From assembly GCA_000499405.2 (NCBI GenBank), contig HG738138.1, positions 9,422,888 through 9,486,887 of the forward strand: 64,000 bases of DNA. The letters are read 5' to 3'. Shown in pieces: positions 40,901 to 54,600 of the stretch. The notes beneath the pieces were generated by a model. It was given only the letters and a program-made list of their open reading frames with translations. It was not told the origin of the DNA and did not search any database. Made by a program: the position numbers and the translations under genes. Positions within the stretch are counted from its first letter, which is position 1. The number at the start of each line of letters is the position of its first letter. Origin of the DNA: Onchocerca volvulus (taxonomy: Eukaryota > Nematoda > Chromadorea > Rhabditida > Onchocercidae).

Positions 40901-43900
40901 GAAATTCGAAATATAAATAAGCATACTACTAGCAAAACACTGAGACGATTCTTTCATGATTTAAAAAACAACACACAAAAAAAGAAACATTTATTTATTG
41001 TGCACACATGAAATTCCTTGAACTTCCGCTTGCTAGCTATCTGAAACTGCGTAAACAATTTCAGCTGACTTCAAATTGTACTTGAACTTTCTGCAGTGTT
41101 ATCATACTGATAAGACTCAAGGTTTTTGAACTTATCGTGATTTTCCTAGTAGATCAATCAAATCTGTAAGTCGGATATGCGTCTGCTACTAATTCCCGCA
41201 GTCAGGAAACGCCCCACATAAATTCATTAGCACTCTTAATTTCTGGATTCTTGGATTATCCAAAAACAATTTTCAAAGGATATTTTCCAAAATTCTTGGA
41301 AATAATTACGAAATCATCTCGCTATATCCTTACTGCTGTATCCGAAAATCTTCACATAGTACATTAACAAGTATTAGTAAAATAAATGAACAAGAAATGT
41401 AGTTCAGAGAATGAATGTATGACAGGCAGACTTGAAGATTAACCCCTTATTATCACTTTATTTGCCCATGATATTCGATTTATAAGATCAGGTCGGATTC
41501 GAGACGCTAATGATGATTTCATGCGCGATCTGTCAATATCGAAATTGATGACACTATGTTGTTTCAAATTAAAGCGATTGTTTTTCTGCAAAAAATAGCC
41601 TCGACAAGACAACTTCCTCTTTCGTTCTGCTAAGAATTAAAATTCGCAGTCATGCAACAGACATACAATAATTGTAACTTATACATAAAGCAAATTCACC
41701 GTATTTTTTTTCTTTAAATTTTATAATTTTTTTAAAATTTTTGTTTCAGAAGTTGAAACTTCAAATTTTTGAATTTAATTTCCAAAACTGTTTCAAAAAT
41801 TGTCCTTTTTTAAATATTGGGAAATGGTTCTATGAGTTATAGAATGTCATCGAATACTTGCTGAACATAATCATCACCTACGACACTTCACTAATTGGTT
41901 TTGATAATGTTGAATGTCATTTTCGCCTGGAAGATAGATAGCAATTTACTATAATTCATTTCGCTGCCCCTAAATTCTTTGTAATGTTTCCCTTAACTGA
42001 AATTATCGAATTCATTCAACTTCGTTTTACGTTTGCCGAAGAGTCAATGGAGTCGCCTTTGTTTTATCGTCAATTATCCACGATTTTTTTTTTTCTTTGA
42101 GACATTGAATGAAACAAAAGACTAAAAACCTGGAACAATTGTTTGTTTAATTAGCAAATTACACAATCCTCTTTTCCTTTCTTTCACTGGAAGTGAATCA
42201 TAAATTTTATGCTGTTTATTTAACTCTTTAGTTGCGGGACTTTGGAAGTTCGGGTCAGCTTGGACATAGCTTTCATTATCATGGTACTATTTCTGTTTGT
42301 AACACTACTTCTATTTATTACGAGATCAATACTAAGTTTTAAATTATCGACCTTTATTCTTTTGCAAACCATTGATGATTCTTAGCAGAAGCATTTTGTA
42401 TATGATAAAAACTGCCGAAAATAAAGAATGAGTAGCTTGCTGGCAAAGCATTAAAGTGCAGTAAAGAAGTCCTGATCCAAACTGGGTGCTCTTTCCGGCA
42501 GTCTCCTACCGCTAACTGAATCGAAATTTTGACATCAAAAATTTCAACATGAATGTAAAGGCAACAACTAAAAAGTGAGTACACTTTGAGATATTTATGT
42601 TATAAACAATTTTCGGCCAAAGATTTACAGCATGAAATTACTTAGTGGAATTAAAAAGCTAAATAGCCTGAATGATATGTTTATATCTACCTTGAGTCTG
42701 GTAGTAAATCTAAAGCACGATATTTGATTGCATTTTAGTCTCCGAAGTCGAATTCATGCCCTTCGGAGCGTTGAAGATGAGAGCAGATCAATACAACTAG
42801 AATTCTGTATCGATAAGTGTAGGCAAACGGGGAAAAAACAGTGACGTTGGGATGCAACGAATTTATCAGATCATGCATAATTTTGAAACGATTTTTTTGA
42901 AATGTAAGTTCAATTGTTTTTAGTATGTTTTGCAATAACTTCTATTAAGCCCTAAAATTATAAATAACAATTATATTATCGCTTCTGTCAAGAAGTGATA
43001 GAGTAGCAAAGAACAATGCACTGTTCCAATTTTATTTGTCTTCATCAAAAAGTGTTTGTAATACACATTGATACCATTCTTCATTTGCTCTTCAGTATTT
43101 AATATTATAAAATTTTTGCAATTAAATTTTACGGCAATTCGTTTTAATCAATCAAATTCCAACGAAATGAAGGTGATAAATACTGCGAAGTCACAGAGAT
43201 AAAAATAAAAGGAGAACGAGGGGATAAAGCAGAAAGCAAGTGATTAAAATTTATGAGGAAAAAGTAGGACTGGTTAAGTTTAATATCTTACCGTGAGATT
43301 GTGGCGATCATATTTATGGTCGCCTGTGAACTGAAGATTGCTTGAATAGAAATATTTGATGGTATCCGACTTCCAGGACGTCAGTCTTTGATGAATTGTT
43401 GGTTAGTAAATAGTGTTTAATAGCATGATCTTGAACTATTTAAAGGTAAGGAATTTTGAATGGAAACTTGTGAAGGAATTATATTTATTATCTGTTAAAT
43501 ACATCAAATAGTTTTGAAATGGCATGCTTTGAAGTGAAAATGACGTAAGATATCAGAATTGCTGATCAATTGCAAAATTTATTTACGCGATAACAGTTAC
43601 CTAAATTATTTGCTTATTTCAACCATTTATTCAAAATTTAATGTCCAATTCCGTCGAGATTACAGATATATTTTGACATATGTAAGGCAAAAAAGGGTTT
43701 GTATGCCAGACCACATCGTTTATTTTTACTTTTGCTTAATTTATGTAACATTTACTGCTCTATCGCTAAAATTTACTAATGAGTAAAAACTTCAAAATTT
43801 AAGCATTAACTCTCCAGCAGTCGATCAGCCAAAATATCAAGATGAATTTTCCAAAAAATGTTTTAATTCGTTAAATAGGATTTGGATTTATAAATGCTAT

Positions 43901-44148
43901 GTAACTTACTATTAATGTTTTAAGTAATATTTACTGTTCTGCAATATTATGTTTGCAAAAATTAAATTTGAATATTCTGATCTTAAACGCAACATGGGTG
44001 TGGAGATCAGGGCTCGAATGTTTCTGGGGAAATATTCGCTGAAAGTATTATACTGCTAGAAGTAAATATATTTTTTTTTTAAAGAACAATCTTTGAAAAT
44101 AGTGAAGATATAATTAAAATTGTTATGTGATAAAAACATGTGAAGCTT
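28930..44148. other. About 15 kb without a convincing gene
   Basis: The stretch is uniformly A/T-rich with many homopolymer runs, for example T runs at 30541-30562 and A runs at 40360-40379. Open frames are short and of random composition. Weak exon-like patches exist: a 39-base phase-0 segment on the minus strand at 43330-43292 flanked by good splice sites, and an open stretch at about 41455-41600 on the plus strand. A 12-base tandem duplication lies near 39236-39259. I see no transposon or RNA gene. It probably holds the 5' regulatory region of the receptor and the 3' flank of the PLD-like gene. Confidence 0.55.
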
Positions 44149-46655
44149 TCAAATTATAATGTTGAAAATTACCCACCAATGGGACAGGAATGTATATCGT
44201 AAATCTCTGACAAAATGATGTTTTTCCAATGGTACTTTAGTTTGGTTTAAAATGAATGCAGCTCGCGTTGTACCTCCATCAAAATAATCTCCTGCCCAGT
44301 TTGATGTTCCTGCAATGCACTGTTAAATATAGAAGTACCAAGAGTCATGAGTTCACAAGTAAACAATTATTTGTAGACTTACCAACCGTATAATATATGA
44401 AATTCAAATCAACACAAAAGAAACAAACCTACAATACCAACAGTGTCTGTAACAAGGAATTTCGTGTGCATTCGTCGTTCGCGTTTCATAATCTGTTGCA
44501 AATCAAAATAAGTTGGAACTTTGAAAATTTTCTAGAAGACCATCAATAAAAACTTCACATAATATATAACATTGAACTGTCAAATCTTTCCTTTCTATCA
44601 CAGATAATTTTTGCAAAACGATGCATAAGATTGACAAAAGATTTGATTTCAAACAGCAATTATAAGTAATTCATATAAAACCAACCACTTCTACGCTGCT
44701 ATCATTAATTTTGTTCAACACCTCCAATGAACTAAGGAATTTCAAACTATACTCGGGAAAATGTGTTGCTGAAGTGAGAATTTTGTACAAAATTAATATT
44801 TTCTATCCCCGACGAATAACAGAGCTAAACTTTCCTTCAGATGGAAGGTTACTTCTTCTTAACTTCAAATAACCCTCTTTCTTCTTCATTGGAATTCTTT
44901 TTCTATAATCTAAATTCATAACTGGATCTTATGAGTCTTATTAAAAACTTGTCACAATTTAGTTTTCTTTAAAGCCTGTGTTCAAATTTATTCATTTCAT
45001 ATTGTAGCTTACCGCTATATAAACATCAGCGAAAGCATACTCATTTGAAATTGAAAGTGGTTGGTGCTGGTTATAAGTTATAGTTCGTTGATTACTTTCT
45101 GCGTATTTTTTCATAATTTCAAGATCCTCACTTCTGTATTTGTTGTTAGCAATTTCCCAGTATTTTTCGAATATATCTGACAAATCTTTCGCCAGACATG
45201 AACAGTTTTCAACAATAACTCCCAGTTCAAGTTTCCTAAAAACAAATAGTACGTGAATTAATATTAAGTCCTCGAAAACGATTCAGACAATCTCTTCAAA
45301 TGAAAAATGAATTTGCAAAAACTAAGCTTGTATCTCTAATTTAGTTTTTGCAAATTTTTTCTTTTTTATTTTCTTATTTTTTGCAAAAAAAAAATAAATT
45401 TATGCCATTTCTTCATTGGGATTAGCCTATATTTTTGTTAGTTATAATAAGAAATTGCTTTCCAAGAAACAGTGATTGACTAAGTGATCGCCAATCGAGA
45501 TTCGCTGATCCGAGATAGAAGTGCTCAGAATCGCTAATGATAAATCTTGTATGCATTTTACCGCCACCAAATGAATGTCTAAGGTTTAAACTGCGTCTGC
45601 GAATAAAACTTCAAAATTTGATGCTTATACGACACATTTCAACTTCAGAATTTTGTTTCTTTTTATACTTTTTTATCAATTTTCTTGGGAATTAAATGAG
45701 TCATAACGGATACGAAGGAATTCTATTCCAGCTTTACTTACCTTCTTGCAAGCCGTATTGAGGAAAGAAACCTGTTTTAGCAAAGTTGATGCCATTCTCG
45801 TTGTCACCTTTATCTTTTGGGGGATAATTTTCAAGCATTCATATTCGAGTAGAGCATAGTGAATTTTGTTCCCCTGACAAAAACTTTAAAGTTATAGAGC
45901 TAATAATAGTCAGCAAATTCTGCTTGATTAAAGGACAAAAAAGAAAAACAAATTTCTGAATGAAAGAATTGTTCATATTATGAATTAGATACAATATAAT
46001 GGGCTTAATAAGAAATCACACTCAAAAACGCCAATTGAGAAATCAAAATCATAATAGTTTCATACAAGATCAGAATGCATTCAACAATTATCATCATCCA
46101 AAACATGCTCTCCACGAAGACTTGTTTTGTAAGTCGCAAGAATTAATTCCCTCTTTGAATTCCTTATTAATGAATTCCACGCACTGTAAGTGCAATGTGA
46201 ACGAGTAAATACCGTAAAAGTTACATTATCTGGAGTACTTTGCACAAATCTGATCCTGAAAAAATCACAGTTTGTATTTGTGAGAATGATATTTTCTCAC
46301 ATCTCAAATTCTCCTTTTTTTTTAATTACATGCAAGCTTTCTATCATATATCTCTACAGGAATAAAATTTTCAGAAAAGATCAGAATGCACCTGGTTTGT
46401 TAATTGGAACATAGTGATGAGAGTGAAGATTTTTCTATAAAATTTCAAAAACTGTTTTAAGTTATCTGAATGTAAGTGACTAAGAAATGGCAATGAACGG
46501 AAAAACAATAAGCAGTTAAAAAGAACCGGTAAATGTTTTCGCCAAATACATAACGACAATTCTTGAAAAAAGCTGGGGTTACTACAATTGACATTTTACC
46601 AATCGATGAAGTGATATCGATGTTAGAGTTTAAAATGCCATATCTTCAGGATAGA

Positions 46656-46713
<58 letters not shown>

Positions 46714-47373
46714 GACATAAGCAATAAAATATAATCAACTGAACGAATTAGATGGCATGCTGGAATTTGAATTCCAACTTGAAATCATCCTACGAAGTAT
46801 AGAACATTGGTTGTAGGATGAGAAAAGCAGATATGACTGATGTTCTGTATTTTGAATCTATTAGTATACATGATAGAAAATTTTGAAAATTTAAACCTGA
46901 TATTGACTTACCTGCACTTTTGGGAGCATTCTGTTTCGTTCAGATTTTTTCCAGGAATCACTTGCTTATTAAGCTCCTCGGTAGGTAAATCAAAAAGAAG
47001 AGCTACCGGTGACAATAAAATAATCAAAAACTAAAATATCAAGTTCATAATGTAAAAGTAAAATTGAAATAAAATTAGATTTGTTCAATATAATTTCATT
47101 TGAAGATTGGAATAGAAAATTTTAAAGACTAGAAGATAACAAGCTGATTACTTGTACAACTGTTTAATTCAATTTATGGTGTGACCAAATTGAATTTTTT
47201 ATTAATTTCAATTTTCTGACTTCAATTGTTATTACCTTGAGCACCATTTTCGAGCAGTTATTGTTGGTATTTTTTTCCTGTACATTTTGTTTTTTATCTA
47301 TTTTTATCGCATATTTTTTTCTGCTTATTTCTTGGCAACTTATTGAAGGTACAAAAGAATTTCGAAAAGTCAT
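44149..47373 (-). CDS. PLD3/PLD4-like phospholipase D family membrane protein, middle frame disrupted
   Basis: Minus-strand exons that fit: 47373-47236, 47030-46912, 46255-about 46105, then an uncertain part near 45890-45740, then 45596-45471, 45235-45013, 44802-44686, 44531-44429, 44309-44149. The N-terminus is about 46 cytosolic residues and one membrane anchor ([13 protein letters not shown]), the type II layout of PLD3/PLD4. Family hallmarks are clear: HTRFIISD followed by [23 protein letters not shown]; and the second HKD motif HTKFLVTD followed by [13 protein letters not shown]3/PLD4 are lysosomal 5' exonucleases and lipid-modifying enzymes in animals. Two problems stand out: the first HKD motif has Arg for Lys, and no single frame links the exon at 46255 to that at 45596. 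It may be a recent pseudogene, a missed exon or a sequencing error. The final exons are fully consistent. Confidence 0.78.
46657..46712 (+). repeat. Long poly(A) tract (56 A)
   Basis: An uninterrupted run of 56 A residues lies in the second intron of the PLD-like gene, on the strand opposite to it. It is the longest homopolymer of the window. It could be the tail of a retroposed sequence or a slippage tract; I see no element body or target-site duplication next to it. Assembly length may be inaccurate here. Confidence 0.9.
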
Positions 47374-47387
47374 TTACCAGTTTGAGT

Positions 47388-47389
47388 CT
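47388..47389 (-). promoter_or_regulatory. Possible spliced-leader acceptor of the PLD-like gene
   Basis: An AG in the context CTGTTTAG lies 14 bases upstream of the presumed start codon at 47373 on the minus strand. In nematodes a lone acceptor just before the ATG commonly receives the spliced leader. The same site could be an ordinary cis-splice acceptor. Confidence 0.35.
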
Positions 47390-50300
47390 AAACAGTAACA
47401 GGAGTTGAAACTAAAAAAAATTCAAATTCACATAAAACCTTAATGATGATAATAATATGAGTTCGATGATAAAAATTATGAGTTTAGTAAAGGAATGAGT
47501 TTCAAGTAAAATTTTTTTTTTTGAAAGATTTTGTAAATAGTTCTTATAATTATGTTAATCATGATCTTGATCTTTACAACAAAATTCCTATTGCTACCGA
47601 GATCATTATCATCGTCTTAGCTCCAGGCCATAATTCATTATCACACATTCTTTTACAAAATGAAATGCTTAAGAAATGTATGTTACGATAACTGTAGTGA
47701 TCTTGAAAAATATAAGATTAAATCTATAAGGGAATACTGCTCCTCCTCGCAGTGATCAAATAAGCATTTGATCGCAAAGCTGTCATCAGGTGGAACTATC
47801 AGTATTTTTAAATGCAGTGATCACAGATCATATGAAAAAATGTGAGATGCTACAATGATAGCGTAATGTTGAAAGATAAAATAGAAAACTTAAGACAATC
47901 CTCTTTAAACTGTTAAGCTTTAGTAAACATTAATTTTAAAAATTCTTTTCTTTTAGATACATTTTCAACACGAGCTGCCGACAATTACTAACATTAAAGG
48001 CGCCTTTTCATAATTAAAAAATTTGAAGTGCATATGATCGTCAAATAATGACACTTATTGATTATACGTATCGTCAGGTCACTAACTTCAGCAGCGCCGA
48101 TATTTCAGCACGTAAATTAGAAAAATAGAAAAATGAAACACGAAGCAATAATATTTAGCAATCTGAATTTCTATGCAATATATTTTACATGCAAAATTTA
48201 GTAGAAGAAAAATCTTTTGAAATATTTCGCGGCAGTTCCGAAAAAATAGGTATTCGCATTTTTTGGAAAGGATAAGGCAGAGAGTTGCTATTAGGAAGTA
48301 CTTTGTGATTATTCAGTTCATAAAATTTGAAAAATTATTTTAATCTATGCTGTTTTTTAAAAAAACGTTTTGAACACACAAGCGCGTTCTTTTTTAATTA
48401 TAGGGTATATTTTGACTTTTATTGATAATAAGTAGTATCCTTTTCAAAATGGAATTTCAAGAAATTTCAACAAGTTTTTTAAATTGCTTGCTTATTCCTA
48501 CCTCAGTGCAATTTCGCTCCTTGGCAACCAATATACCGCAAAATATTTCAAAAGAACTTTTAATCAAGGGTCATCATAAAACATCTCTTTCAGTTCCATT
48601 CATTAGTAGATTCATTTTCTCCATCGATTTTTCATTGCCAGCTTTATTTAAAAATGTACATTACTTAATTCAGTAATTTTGTTGAGAAGTTCGCGAAATA
48701 TTAATCTGATGTAAAGCGAAGACTCGATTACTTTCGCTGCTCTATCCATTTTCTGAGGAATATCACACGATCAGCCCAAACCAACAAAAAAATTAATGAC
48801 TATTCAATCGATTGTTTCTTTCTATCCAAATCTTCATTGCTCTGTATTTCACAAAGTTGAATGAGATTGTGACATGCACACTTTGTCAAACTCCTCTATT
48901 CATCCTCTTCTTGTTGATTCTATTGATCCTTTATGCTCTTATTTTTCTCAGTTTTCTATCCTTTTTTGAAAGAAGACAGTTGAAAGTAAAAGAAAAGCTA
49001 ATTTAGATTAGTAACTTCTTTCTGTGAATTCCATTCTTCCACCTTTTCATGTTTTCAGTTTCAATTTGATTTATTTCTATTTTCAGAATTTTCATTAAAT
49101 ACTGTTTAAAGTGAACGAGCAACTATCATCAAACTAAATTGCAAATTCAGTTTAAAAAAAAAATTGTTTTAGCTATTTTTGCATGAATTAAGGTTGACTG
49201 CCAGATTTCATTTGCTAAACATGTATTGCAACCATCCTTAATATTAATCCCTGTTGGAAAAACTGAATTTTAATTAGTGTGACAGAAGCGAATCTTCTAG
49301 TAATAAAGTTTTATTGGTAAGATGGACGAGTATATCGTCCTATATAATACAAGCAATTATTGAAAAATATCCTAAATAATTGATCACAGGATTATTCATC
49401 TTTTGCTGCAAGTAGAAAAGAATATTCATCCTAGATTTTCAATTTGTTGTAGAAACCGTCGCTTTAGAAATGCTGTAGAAGATTATTCCTGAGAACTCGT
49501 AGCAAAGAATCTTGTTGGAAAATCCATGCTGCTCGAAAATCCGATCCTTATATATCCTTTCGGGGCTTCATCGTCTTTCCTGATCCCCAGTTTGTCCCCT
49601 TATGATTGGTGGACCTCGCTTTGTTTACCTGTTAATCGGAACATTTTGGAGGTAAACATTTTTGTCGCTTTGGCGGGAAACATGTTTGACCTTCTGTTTA
49701 TATTATTTTAGCAGTAAACATGTTTATCCTTGTTGATCCATTTGAAACTGTTTTACGCTTCTTGAATTTTAACGTTCCTTTTTTGCAACAAAGAACGTTA
49801 ATTATATTTTTAATTATACTTTAATTAATTATATTTTTCGGATTTTCCCGACAATCCTGATTTTTATTAAACTCTGAAAATTCTTTCTATCACAAAAAGA
49901 TTATCAATGAATTTTTGTTTTGTCATCACTCTAAAATATATTACGAACTATCCTCACAGTTTGATTCTTTATTCCTTTGAGTTTTATCTTTGAAAATAAT
50001 TTATATTATTTGTACCATCGCTGAAAAAATAGAATTTCAGCAAATTTTTTCACCAACTCCATTATTCAAGATTTATTGCACATTAGGCCAGAGATCAGCA
50101 GGCATAAATGAATGCATCATTTACAGTCTGTATAGTCTCATGCCGAAAAATGTGACCACTATTTTATATCACTTCTGATTATTTCATTTCCTAGTATTTT
50201 TAGTATTTATTATTACCTAGAATTCTTCACTCTTATTATTTTTTTTCTCAAAACAATCTCGCACAAGCCTTTTATTTATAATCTCTTATTTACACTGATA

Positions 50301-51467
50301 AAATATCACACCAAAAACGGACCATTTAGGTTGATGAAACGATTGCTGACGAATATGTAACCAATTTTGAAGAAATTATAAAGTGTTAGAATAAAAATTA
50401 AATTACTAGTTCTAGGAGGGGATTGCGAGCTGTTAATGAGAATTAGCGCATGTTTTAATCGGTGACATTCAAGAGCGCCATCACGATGTTAGTTATTTAA
50501 AGCAGACAAGTTTTGAAAAATAGTAGAAAGCATCGTATTCCAATCAGAAATTTATTCAGTGAAATTATGTGTATGCGCTGTGTATGAACTTTTACATTAA
50601 GAAATAAACAAAAATTAACTATTGAAAGCAAGAAATCACTGGTCTTGATAGTTGACCTTAATTGAAAGTCCCCAAAATGAAATCACATTTTTATTTTTGT
50701 GATGAATTACTTTTTTCCTTTTCTCCTTTTCAGTGATGTGGAAGCTTTTTTGACGTAAAAAAATTTCAGCTTCTGAAACACATTTTCTTGGCTTAGGCTT
50801 ACATTACCCAATTTACTAACTTATTTCGCATTATATTTCTTCGCGAAATCCAAAAAATGTCTGTGAAGAATGTTTTTGACAATTTGATTCAGGAAATTTA
50901 AATCTCATAAATTTATAACATTACGGGGAAAAATAGACACTTTCGACGAACTGCTGATCAAGATATTTGTTTAAACTGATGAATTGTCGCATAATTTTGT
51001 AAGTCCCTCCTATCTATCATTCAGATGATTTTCCCTTTTTCGCTTAACGCCGAAGCAACACAGTACCACTTGTTTATTCGTCATCGCGGCTATCATCATC
51101 ATTAACTAAATTTTTTCAAGTGTTCCTGCTGATGCATTCAACAGTGTTTACTTGTCTACGATTAAATTACCAAATTATCCTCATTCCATAAAATTTGCTG
51201 AAAAAATGCTAAATTTTTATATCCAAAAAAGTTTTCGAGAAAAAAAAGAAAATGATGTATTTTCATGTATTAAATTAACCGTCAACTTGATGCTTTTTGG
51301 TAGAAATTACAATTGCAACTAAATCTTATTAGCTCGAGATCAGTAAAGCAGTAGGTTCAGTTCACTGTATTTTCCTCCTCTTTGCATAAAAATAAAATTG
51401 GTTTATTTGAAGTATGCTTCTAAAAGAAAAAAAAAAACATTAATGTGTTCTCGATGTTTTTTCCTTG

Positions 51468-51626
51468 ATGAGCCATGAACATCACTTCTGTTCGCTTAAA
51501 GTAACCTTTGAGCTGAAGAATTCTATGTGTCCCGGAACATTCGAAAAATATATTTTGAAGCGAAGGGAAGATCTGACGGTGGTTTGGCTGACAATGACGG
51601 GTAATTTGTCAGTGAAGATGCATTAA
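51468..51626 (+). CDS. Candidate small ORF in a G/C-rich patch (52 codons)
   Basis: ATG at 51468 opens a frame ending in TAA at 51624-51626. The product would be soluble and basic (for example TFEKYILKRREDLTVVWLTM). The DNA is clearly richer in G and C than the flanking kilobases, and adjacent open stretches occur in other frames to about 51790. This could be a small gene, an isolated exon, or a decayed gene or mobile-element fragment. No family is recognised. Confidence 0.22.
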   Translation: MSHEHHFCSLKVTFELKNSMCPGTFEKYILKRREDLTVVWLTMTGNLSVKMH

Positions 51627-54600
51627 GGGACAATACGCTGCTATTCAGAGTTTTTTGTGCCGCTCCCCCTGGTCACTCTTCACTTCACAAGTTCTGACCT
51701 TCGCTTTTCAGAAACACTCGTCGCAATGTCTTTTATTCGTAGTTAATGTGCTACATAAGCATGATATGGTCGAACTGTCTTCATCTAATTCCTCCAATTA
51801 GTTTTAGTGTTAAATGCAAACGAAGTTTTCATATTATCGCCTAAAACAATCCAAATATTCAAAAGTTAATATACTTTTCCAGATTTGTTTTGAATTTTCT
51901 TACTTCTCCTTATGTAAACCATACGCTGATAATCTATTTGGTCATCAGTTGACCATATCTTCTGTTTGTTTACACAATTCCTCTATTTTAATGTTTTATC
52001 GCAAGACAAATGTTACTAGGAAGTAATCGTCGCTGTTGTATTATAGCACTATTCATCAAAGTGACAGCATCAAATGACTTGTTTCCATTGATTGTCCATG
52101 CTTCACTGAAGTTTACTCGTTCCAAAGCATGCATTCTTAATTCTACAATTTCTTCCTCCTATTCGTTTTAAATTGTCTTCAGATATGAATCTCAACTCTA
52201 AACAATCATTTAGAATGAAAGCACAACCAAGAATCGAAACTTTTTCTAAAAATATGTTATTTAAAATATGAAATTGCTGTAAGATGATTTCCGACCCAGT
52301 TGTTGAACATTTAGCTCTCTTAGGAAGCTAGATCATCGAAAGATTTCCCTGATTTGCCCATTTTAAATGCATGAACATCTCAAGTTTATGTAGTGGCTAG
52401 CTAAATCTTTATTTAGCTAAAACTTCAAAAGCATTATTTTTAGAATTAATTAGCCATCACGTGGATTCATCCGAAATATGCGACCTTCTGTGAAAATAGT
52501 TAAGCTTCTGTGCTTTTTCTACTTCTTTCGCTGTTGGATGCACGCAGAATTGCTTTTTTAATGAATTTCCAGCACCTAATACATCTATTAATCCAATTAA
52601 TCTCTAATCCTGCCAATATGCTACCCTTCAGCTGAACAACCTCAAATGCTTGCGCAATTTTTAGGAGACATTCACTATTTCTTGCTCATCAATTTTTTAA
52701 ACTCCTATATATGAAGTTTCTCTAGTGGGCTCATCTTTAAGGAAATAGAAACTTGGATTTTACAGCCAGATAACCTTTTCATTCAGAAGTTAAAAAGTTG
52801 AGTATTCCTAATTCTTTTGGAAAAGATAACGTGCATTATACTTTGTTTTTAGGCAGATAGAAGCCATTTTTTCAGAAGCTGTAATACATCATTTTACTAT
52901 TATAAGCACAATGAACGCCCAAGCGTTTGGGCTTTTGCCATTAGATAATCTGACGGGTATTTATTATGTAATATCCCTTGGCCAAAACTTCAATCATGTA
53001 AAGAATAAGGAGTGCATGTAAGCGATAGCAGATGTTTAAGTTTGGCCTGAGAGCCATACTATGAATTCTGAAGACCGTATTGAAATTTTATTGGAAGGTT
53101 TGCTTAAATTGTTAAAATATTCAGTTACTGTGTGATCATTTTTTTAAAGTAAATACAAATGACTGCTTTTTGGTGTGAAAAGTCTTCAATAAGATCGTTT
53201 TTGAAGCAACAAAATTATACAAATTAAAAATGAATAACTGGTTTCCAGGATGATAATACGTTGATCTGCAGCCGATTTATTTATTGCTGATACTGTTGCG
53301 ATGATATCTCCAACTTCTCTGACAAGATTTTCCTTTTTTTCTTTCGTTAAATTTATTCTTGTTTTTTCAAATGTAAAATTTTATTTTTTTTTTTTATTTT
53401 TATGTAATGTAATATATGTATGTAATTAATTTTTTTTACCAAAATTTTTCTTATGATTTTTAACAGGATCTACTAGGAAATTTTTCGTCGGCAGTTTCTG
53501 AGTGGAGCTTTCTTTGTTAACTGAAGTGATAAACGGAAACTAAGTCAAGATTCTCAGAAATGTTGAAAATTTAGTGATGGTGCCTTGAGGCGTAAAAATG
53601 TTGTTTTTTAAATATTGATGACCCCCTGCGTCACTTGCATAATTAAATTTGTATGAGAATCAACGGTATGAATTATTAATGAATTATAAAGCTGCCCAAG
53701 TTCTATAAAGTATATTCTATTTCATAAGAAACCAAGAAAGATTAAATGATAGCTTTTCGGATTTCAATTTAGTTTCTTTGAATAATTCACCATCTTTGCG
53801 AGGAACTGCAGAGACGATTTTTCAAAAGAAAAAAGTCATTTCACGACTCCTTTCAAGGATGATGATTAATTATACAAAGATGCTATGCTGAATTATTTTA
53901 TGAAATGCAATGCTCGTCAATGAATATCGATAATTCATCGGCAACTAACGTAATGATTACCTTGGTAGACACAGCGCTCGTTGTAGATTCTTAAATTCAA
54001 TTTCGCATCTTTGTGCTTCAATTTACGATTTTCTCGGCTTGTTTGTTCGCTGTACCGATACAAATTTTTTATGATATTCTTCGAATTTTTATATATTTCA
54101 GTCGCAGTTTATTAGTTTTTTTGCTTTGAAAAGGAAGCGTTCCATGCAGTGCTAGTCGATAACTTGTAAAAAAAAAATAGTTCAAAAAATGAAGAGATCA
54201 ACAAAGACATCACGTAAGCATCGATTTACTGGCATCCATTCTTTCTAGTCAGTTAAGTTAGAAGTGTATTGATGAAATAAGAGACATATGATAGGTATCT
54301 CGAAAAGCTACAACATTTATTCATTGATCTTCACATTAATTTTTGCGGAAAAATAATTTTCATGTTGGAGACTGTGAATATCAATTATGTATGTTTTTGT
54401 GGCGCCCTGGATACAAGTAAAATTCTGTATTGTTGTTTTCTGCTCCAGATATCAATCAAAACTTTTGCACATCACAATGTGCAGATCGTGCTTTCGCTCT
54501 TTCTCACTGATCTTGATAAGACCAGACTTCTCCTGGCCTCTTTGCTTCAACCAATTTATTCCAACCAATCGTGTTAAGAATGAGCATAAAAATAGAGAAG

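Noticed and set aside
52917..52932. Short perfect palindrome followed by T bases, like a bacterial terminator
   Set aside because: The six-base stem is too common to mean anything in eukaryotic non-coding DNA, and there is no bacterial gene nearby.
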